64,000 nucleotides of DNA, from positions 19,811 to 83,810 of the forward strand of contig QCNR01000002.1 of NCBI GenBank assembly GCA_003210075.1, read 5' to 3'. Each line of letters begins with the position of its first letter. Position 1 is the stretch's first letter. The notes under the pieces are model-generated. The model was not told the origin of the DNA and did no database searches. It was given only the letters and a program-made list of their open reading frames with translations. The position numbers and the translations under genes are program-made. Shown piece after piece: positions 56,980 to 64,000 of this stretch. This stretch comes from Pelagibacteraceae bacterium AG-426-G09 (GTDB taxonomy: Bacteria > Pseudomonadota > Alphaproteobacteria > Pelagibacterales > Pelagibacteraceae).

Positions 56980-58889
56980 TAGATTGCTAATTTATTATTT
57001 CTGATTTTTTCTCTTTCTTCGTGTCTATCAATAATTTTTTTAAATAATTTTTTTGCTATTGGGGCTGCAGCTGAACTTCCTGATCCTCCATGTTCAATTA
57101 ACACAGTCATTGCATATCTTGGATTTTTGTAAGGACCAAATGCTATGTACCAAGCATGATCTCTTTCTTTGTAAGGAATTTGCTCCAACTTTCTATCTAA
57201 TTCTCTTTCTTCCTCGGTAATTCTTTTTACTTGGGCAGTCCCAGTTTTTCCTGCAAATTGATATTTTGGGTCATCAATTCTTGAGGAGTATGAAGTTCCA
57301 TATACCTCATTGGTTGATTTAAACATAGCATCTAATACAAATTTTACATTTTCCTTATTTCTTACAAGAGGTGGATTGCTGGAAGGAAGATCATAATCCT
57401 CATTCAATTCCATTTCTTTTTTTATCTCTTCTAAATTTTTATTATTTGGAATTAGTGTTGGATAAATTTTATTACCTCCGTTTGCTAATTGTGCGGTCAT
57501 TAAAGTTAATTGAAGTGGAGTAGTTTGAATATACCCTTGTCCAATTCCTGTAATTAAGGTTTCTCCTAAATACCAATTTTGTCCAACTGCTTCCTTTTTC
57601 CATTTAGTAGATGGAAAAACTCCTTTTTTTTCATTTGCAAAGAAGTTTTTTAGAACAATGTCCCCAAGTCCAAATCTTCTAGCTGTTTCGTTGAGTCTAT
57701 CAACTCCAAGTAGTCTGGCTACCTCGTAAAAATAAATATCGCAAGATTGCTTGATGGCGTTTTTTAGTTGCATGTATCCATGACCCTTCTTTTTCCAACA
57801 GTGAAACTTTTGCTCATAAAAATCTATACTATCACTACAAAATACCTGCATGCTGGGTTTAATAACATCATTCTCAAGTGCAGACAGAGCAACTATGGGT
57901 TTTATAGTTGATCCTGGTGAGTAAAGTCCTGAAATAGTTTTATTAATTAGAGGCTTAAATGGATTTGAATTTAAATCTTTCCATTCTTTTGACCCAATTC
58001 CATATAAAAAATCATTTGGATTAAAAGATGGAGAAGAATTCATAGCAATAATTTCTCCGGTATAGATATCCATCACACTTATAGAGCCAGCCTCACCAGC
58101 TAGCAAATCATTTGTATAATTTTGGATTTCTGTATCAATTGTAATCCTCAGTGAGTTGCCTTGGTCACCATTCTGAACTTCGAGTTGATTTATCCTTTTT
58201 CCATAAGCATTGACTTCAAATCTCTGAATTGTATTAGTTCCAATTAGTTGATTTTCATAAGTTTTTTCTAACCCATTTTTTCCAACTCTTAAACCTGGAA
58301 CATGCCTTTGATTAATTATTTCACTTGAAGATAGATCTTCTTTGCTTGCATAAGCAACATAACCAAGGACATGCGAATAGCTTTCATTAAATGGATAATT
58401 TCTACCTACTGAAATTACTGGTTTTAAACCTGGCAAGTCATATAAATAATAATTAATTTTTGAAAATTCATCCCAAGATAAATTATCAGATATAATGATT
58501 GTTTCCCATGGTTTTTGTTTTTTTTTGGTTTTAAATATTTTATCAACATCTTTATCTGATAATTCTAGAATTTGTTTTACCCTTGTTATTAATACTCTGA
58601 AATCTTCAACTTGCTCAGGAATGACATGAAGTTCATAAACATCTAAATTTCCAGCTATAATTTTTCCAAAATAATCTTTGAATTCACCTCTTATAGGCGG
58701 TAGCTTATTTTCTCTAATTCTGTTCTTATCTGAAAGAGTTAAATATTTTTTATTCTGTTCTACTTGTAAATAGAATAAACGACCAATAATTCCAAAAAAA
58801 ACAACAGCTTTAGCCGCAGACGCTAAAAACATTCTTCTGTTGATTAACTTTGATTTCCTTACACTAGATCCTATTCCATCACCTAACAT
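56979..58889 (-). CDS. mrdA: Penicillin-binding protein 2
   Basis: LYSPGSTIKPIVALSALE, QSCDIYFYEVA, FAGKTGTAQV. Confidence 0.9.
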   Translation of the reverse strand: MLGDGIGSSVRKSKLINRRMFLASAAKAVVFFGIIGRLFYLQVEQNKKYLTLSDKNRIRENKLPPIRGEFKDYFGKIIAGNLDVYELHVIPEQVEDFRVLITRVKQILELSDKDVDKIFKTKKKQKPWETIIISDNLSWDEFSKINYYLYDLPGLKPVISVGRNYPFNESYSHVLGYVAYASKEDLSSSEIINQRHVPGLRVGKNGLEKTYENQLIGTNTIQRFEVNAYGKRINQLEVQNGDQGNSLRITIDTEIQNYTNDLLAGEAGSISVMDIYTGEIIAMNSSPSFNPNDFLYGIGSKEWKDLNSNPFKPLINKTISGLYSPGSTIKPIVALSALENDVIKPSMQVFCSDSIDFYEQKFHCWKKKGHGYMQLKNAIKQSCDIYFYEVARLLGVDRLNETARRFGLGDIVLKNFFANEKKGVFPSTKWKKEAVGQNWYLGETLITGIGQGYIQTTPLQLTLMTAQLANGGNKIYPTLIPNNKNLEEIKKEMELNEDYDLPSSNPPLVRNKENVKFVLDAMFKSTNEVYGTSYSSRIDDPKYQFAGKTGTAQVKRITEEERELDRKLEQIPYKERDHAWYIAFGPYKNPRYAMTVLIEHGGSGSSAAAPIAKKLFKKIIDRHEEREKIRNNKLAI

Positions 58890-59392
58890 TACAAACCTAT
58901 GGGTTTTAAATAATTAAAAATTCTAGCAAATAAAAAATACAACAAAAAAGTAAAAGTAATATTTGCAATAATTTCAAAATAATTAATTTCGATAGAGAAT
59001 ACAAAACTTAAAATTAATGAGTTAACTGAATTTGCAAATAAAATTGCTACAAGAAATACAAGAGAATCTTTATAAATATTTGGTCTTAATGTTATATTTC
59101 TTAAGTAAGAAGCAAATGCTATTATAGTTAAGTATATAAAAGAACTTACACCGATTGGATAACCTAGTGTAACATCATTTAAAATTCCAGAAAAGAATAT
59201 TAAACCATTTCCAATTTGGTCTGGATCTTTTAAGCTCCAATAGAAAATAATAATAAATGGTAGGTTAAAAGATAGCAAACCAATATTAGCAACATCAAAG
59301 TCAAATTCATTTAAAACAGAAAAATATAATAAAATAAGAGGAAAATATTTTAATACTTTATTTTTTAGATTTATTTTTTTTTGAACCATCAA
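58889..59392 (-). CDS. mreD: Rod-shape determining protein MreD-like
   Basis: Small multi-TM ORF between mreC and mrdA. Confidence 0.75.
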   Translation of the reverse strand: MMVQKKINLKNKVLKYFPLILLYFSVLNEFDFDVANIGLLSFNLPFIIIFYWSLKDPDQIGNGLIFFSGILNDVTLGYPIGVSSFIYLTIIAFASYLRNITLRPNIYKDSLVFLVAILFANSVNSLILSFVFSIEINYFEIIANITFTFLLYFLFARIFNYLKPIGL

Positions 59393-60231
59393 TCCCCTTT
59401 AACTTCAATTGATTGAATTTTTACGTAAGATAATTGAGAAAGATCGGAAAAAAATTGAACTGCTAAGTTTTCAATTTGATCATTTATTTTTCCAATTGGC
59501 ACGCCTGCCCTAAAATTTCCACCTGAACCTGAAGTATAAACAATAGAATTATCATCTAAGTTTAACTCTTTTTTTGAATATTTAATTAATCCATAATCCT
59601 TTCCACTGCCACTTAGAATAGACTGGAAACTACCGGGCTCTATCACTACTGGAATATTGCTATTTAAATCTGAAATAAGAATTGCTCTTGAGGTAGTATA
59701 ATTTACCTCAATAATCTGTCCAACAAGATAGTTCTTTTCTAAAACTACCATTCCAATTTTTATTCCATCTTTGGATCCTTTATTTAAAATGATTGATTTT
59801 AAAAATTTTCCATCTTTATCAATTAATACTCTTGAAATGATTCCTTCAGAAATGCTGGTATTTTCTCCGACAATTTCTTTTAATCTTTTATTTTCATTTT
59901 CAAGATAAATATAATTTAAATTGTTATTATTTAATTTATCAATTTTGATTTTAAGATTTTGATTTTCTTTATAAGCATTAAAATAATCAGAGAAAAATAT
60001 AATAGTATCATTTATTTTTTTTTCTGGATAACTTACTAAAGCCGAAATTCTATAGGTGGCCTCATTAATTCCAGTTTTTAGATATTTGATACCAACAAAA
60101 TTTAGATTTGATAAAAAAATCAATATAATTGAAAATATAATTAAAGCTAACAAAGAAAATTGTTGCTTATTACTTTTTTTAAGAAAGGCAGATCTTACGG
60201 CAATTATAAAGTCATCTCTGCCCGATGCCAT
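59389..60231 (-). CDS. mreC: Rod-shape determining protein MreC
   Basis: ISRVLIDKDGKFLKSIILNKGSKDGIKIGMVV; syntenic with mreB. Confidence 0.85.
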   Translation of the reverse strand: MASGRDDFIIAVRSAFLKKSNKQQFSLLALIIFSIILIFLSNLNFVGIKYLKTGINEATYRISALVSYPEKKINDTIIFFSDYFNAYKENQNLKIKIDKLNNNNLNYIYLENENKRLKEIVGENTSISEGIISRVLIDKDGKFLKSIILNKGSKDGIKIGMVVLEKNYLVGQIIEVNYTTSRAILISDLNSNIPVVIEPGSFQSILSGSGKDYGLIKYSKKELNLDDNSIVYTSGSGGNFRAGVPIGKINDQIENLAVQFFSDLSQLSYVKIQSIEVKGD

Positions 60232-60236
60232 TTATT

Positions 60237-61271
60237 TTAATACTCTGTAAGCATTGAAGAAAAAGTTTCTTCTTGGTCTAAAGCCTTTCCAGTTCCTATC
60301 GCAACACATGCTAATGGATCTTCGGCAATATGCACGGGCAAACCAGTTTCCTTAGAAAATCTTCTATCAATATTTTTTAATAGAGCACCACCTCCTGTTA
60401 ATGTTAATCCCATGTCTACTAAATCAGCTGAAAGTTCTGGTGGAGTGTTTTCTAATGCCATTTTAATTCCACCTATCATTTCTTTTAAAATTGGATTTAA
60501 AGCAGCGGCTGTATCCTCTTCGGTAACATTAATTTCTTTTGGAGTACCAGATCTAATATCTCTTCCTTTTACTGGATACTTGTTATTATTTGTTGGAATA
60601 GCAGTTCCAACTTCTTTTTTAATTTTTTCAGCAGTACTATCTCCAATTAGAAGATTATATTCTTCTCTCATATAATTTTGTAATGCAACATCCATTGCGT
60701 CACCTGCGATTCTTAGTGATCTTGAATATACCACTCCCCCCAATGACATTACCGCAATCTCAGTAGTTCCACCGCCAATATCGATTACCATAGAACCTGT
60801 TGCTTCTGAAATTGGTAGACCTGCACCAATTGCAGCTGCAATTGGTTCTTCAATCAATTGAACTTTTCTTGCACCAGCAGCAAGCGCACTATCTTGTATC
60901 GCTTTTCTTTCGACAGGCGTAGAACCTGTGGGAACACAAATTAAAATTCTTGGATTTGCAAAAGTACTTCCTTTATGTACTTTTTTAATAAAGTGTTTAA
61001 TCATTTCTTCGGTTACAATAAAATCCGCAATAACACCATCTCTTAAAGGTCTGATCGCTTGTATATTTCCAGGAGTTCTTCCCAACATAGTTTTTGCCTC
61101 ATCGCCAACTGCTAAAACTGTTTTTTTTCCTTTATTATCGGCAACTGCAACTACAGAAGGTTCGTTTAAAACTACTCCTTTAGCTTTTAATACTACTAAT
61201 GTATTCGCAGTTCCTAAATCGATTGCCATATCTTGTGACCAAATTCCTGTAATTTTGTCTAACATTCCCAT
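60237..61271 (-). CDS. mreB: Actin-like MreB
   Basis: MAIDLGTANTLV, DIGGGTTEIAVMSLGGVV, LTGGGALLKNID. Confidence 0.95.
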   Translation of the reverse strand: MGMLDKITGIWSQDMAIDLGTANTLVVLKAKGVVLNEPSVVAVADNKGKKTVLAVGDEAKTMLGRTPGNIQAIRPLRDGVIADFIVTEEMIKHFIKKVHKGSTFANPRILICVPTGSTPVERKAIQDSALAAGARKVQLIEEPIAAAIGAGLPISEATGSMVIDIGGGTTEIAVMSLGGVVYSRSLRIAGDAMDVALQNYMREEYNLLIGDSTAEKIKKEVGTAIPTNNNKYPVKGRDIRSGTPKEINVTEEDTAAALNPILKEMIGGIKMALENTPPELSADLVDMGLTLTGGGALLKNIDRRFSKETGLPVHIAEDPLACVAIGTGKALDQEETFSSMLTEY

Positions 61272-61272
61272 A

Positions 61273-62859
61273 TTATATTCCTCTCACTTTATTATCATAC
61301 TCAGCGGCAACTTTAAGGTTATCCGGAGCTGTTTTATCTCTTTTTATAATCATTTTATTTAATGCATTAATGTATGCATTTGCTGAAGCAACTAATGTAT
61401 CAGTATCTGCGGCTTGACCAACAGTAGTTTTTCCATTTTCCTCAATACGGACGCTTACAGTTGCCTGTGCGTCAGTTCCTTCGGTCACAGCATGGACTTG
61501 ATATAATTGTAAATTAATATCGTGTGGATATAAAGTTTTTATACATTTAAATATTGCATCAACAGGACCGTCACCTATTTCAGTTGCTTGTTTCATTTCC
61601 CCAAATACATTTAAAGTCATATCTGCTTTTTGAGGTTCTCCAGTTCCAGCAAATACCTTCAAAGATTTTAAATTTATTGCACTTGCTTTATTATCAACAA
61701 TCAAACTATCATCTACCAATGCAATGATATCTTCATCATAAATGTGTTTTTTCTTATCAGCTAATATTTTAAATTTACCAAATGCATTTTCAACAATATC
61801 ATCCGTAACATCAACATAACCTAAGCTTGTTAATTTATCTTTAAATGCATGTCTTCCAGAATGTTTGCCCATTACAAGAGATGTTTGTTTAACTCCTACA
61901 CTTTCAGGAGTCATGATTTCATATGTTTGTCTATTTTTAAGCATGCCATCTTGATGAATTCCAGATTCATGTGCAAAAGCATTTTTTCCAACGATAGCTT
62001 TGTTATACTGAACAGGAAAACCAGTAGCATTTGAAACTATTTTTGATGCTTTGCTTATAAGTTTAGTGTTAATTCCTGTTTCGAAAGGCATTAGGTCAGG
62101 TCTGGTCTTCATCGCCATTACTACTTCTTCAAGTGCCGCATTACCTGCTCTTTCACCAATTCCATTAATAGTACATTCAATTTGTCTAGCTCCAGCTTGA
62201 ACACCGGCTAAAGAATTTGCCACAGCTAAACCTAAATCATTATGGCAATGTGTAGATAATATTGCTTTATCGATGTTTGGTACTTTGTTTAAAAGAGTTT
62301 GAATTATTTTTGTAAACTCTGATGGAACAGTATAACCAACAGTATCAGGAATATTTATTGTTTTTGCACCACAACTAATTGCGAGCTCAACTGTTTTACA
62401 CATATAATCCATATCTGTCCTTGTTCCGTCTTCGCATGACCATTCAACATCATCTGTGAATTTTCTTGCATAAGTAACGTGTTCCTTAATCGATTCATAA
62501 ACTTGTTCAGGACTTTTATTTAACTTGTGCTTCATATGTAATGGACTTGTCGAAATAAAAGTATGAATTCTGAATCTAGGAGCATGTTTAAGTGCTTCAT
62601 AGCATCTATCTATATCTTTTTTAGAATGTCTTGCTAAACCTGCGGGTATAGAATTTTTTAAAATTTTACTTACCTCAGTTACAGCTTCAAAATCCCCAGG
62701 AGAAGCAATGGGAAATCCTGCCTCTATAATATCAATTCCAAGCTCATCAAATACTCTAGCTATTTGGACTTTTTCCTCCAAACTCATAGATGCACCGGGT
62801 GATTGCTCTCCATCACGCATAGTTGTGTCAAATATAAATACTCTATTTTTATCGCTCAT
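61273..62859 (-). CDS. leuA: 2-isopropylmalate synthase
   Basis: FDTTMRDGEQSPGASMS, THCHNDLGLAVANSLAG, INGIGERAGNAALEE. Confidence 0.95.
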   Translation of the reverse strand: MSDKNRVFIFDTTMRDGEQSPGASMSLEEKVQIARVFDELGIDIIEAGFPIASPGDFEAVTEVSKILKNSIPAGLARHSKKDIDRCYEALKHAPRFRIHTFISTSPLHMKHKLNKSPEQVYESIKEHVTYARKFTDDVEWSCEDGTRTDMDYMCKTVELAISCGAKTINIPDTVGYTVPSEFTKIIQTLLNKVPNIDKAILSTHCHNDLGLAVANSLAGVQAGARQIECTINGIGERAGNAALEEVVMAMKTRPDLMPFETGINTKLISKASKIVSNATGFPVQYNKAIVGKNAFAHESGIHQDGMLKNRQTYEIMTPESVGVKQTSLVMGKHSGRHAFKDKLTSLGYVDVTDDIVENAFGKFKILADKKKHIYDEDIIALVDDSLIVDNKASAINLKSLKVFAGTGEPQKADMTLNVFGEMKQATEIGDGPVDAIFKCIKTLYPHDINLQLYQVHAVTEGTDAQATVSVRIEENGKTTVGQAADTDTLVASANAYINALNKMIIKRDKTAPDNLKVAAEYDNKVRGI

Positions 62860-62889
62860 TTTTTTTATTTTTTAAGGCTCTGCATAATA

Positions 62890-62908
62890 CAATCTCTAAT
62901 AGAGATTG
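62890..62908. promoter_or_regulatory. Dyad CAATCTCTA-A-TAGAGATTG between ilvC and leuA
   Basis: Perfect 9-bp arms, 1-nt spacer; no adjacent T-tract on the transcribed side. Confidence 0.5.
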
Positions 62909-62949
62909 CAAAATAAATTGCAAATATAAATGTAAATTTGACTTTAAAT

Positions 62950-63990
<1,041 letters not shown>

Positions 63991-64000
63991 TTAAATATTT

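Noticed and set aside
60928-61362. 144-aa plus-strand ORF spanning mreB and leuA ends
   Set aside because: Antisense to two confident genes; no start signals.

Overview
AT-rich, gene-dense window that looks like a SAR11 / Candidatus Pelagibacter-type alphaproteobacterial chromosome. This assignment is an inference from composition, gene repertoire and very short intergenic gaps; no search was run. Left to right it holds: (1) a nitrogen/methylamine-type cluster: 3' end of a gmaS-like ligase running off the left edge, three glutamate-synthase-like subunits resembling mgsABC/glxBCD, a small Lys-rich protein, an Amt transporter, two tiny membrane proteins, a second glutamine-synthetase-like ligase, a diaminopropionate ammonia-lyase and a conserved hypothetical; (2) bamB, a YfgM-like protein, aconitase, csaA and argE; (3) an NCS1 transporter / aldehyde dehydrogenase / agmatinase-like ureohydrolase group with a 26-bp tandem repeat and dyad upstream of the transporter; (4) a PotABCD-type ABC transporter next to an M24 peptidase, an Asp/Glu racemase-family protein and a divergent operon (LLM flavin oxidoreductase, DUF1185-like protein, alpha/beta hydrolase, aldehyde dehydrogenase, EamA permease), a candidate uncharacterised uptake and catabolic island with a possibly structured leader; (5) two complete branched-chain amino acid type ABC systems, one headed by a ProC-like gene and ending in a thioredoxin-like gene plus a 22-aa membrane ORF, the other fused to azlCD and a secreted pentapeptide-repeat protein; (6) redox, HDAC-like and D-amino-acid genes; (7) mreBCD-mrdA-rodA, leuA and ilvC. 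I saw no tRNA, rRNA, CRISPR, prophage or IS element. The strongest non-coding observations are a perfect 11-bp hairpin just upstream of a LysE-family gene, the tandem repeat/dyad upstream of the NCS1 gene, and strong terminators placed between solute-binding-protein genes and their permease genes.
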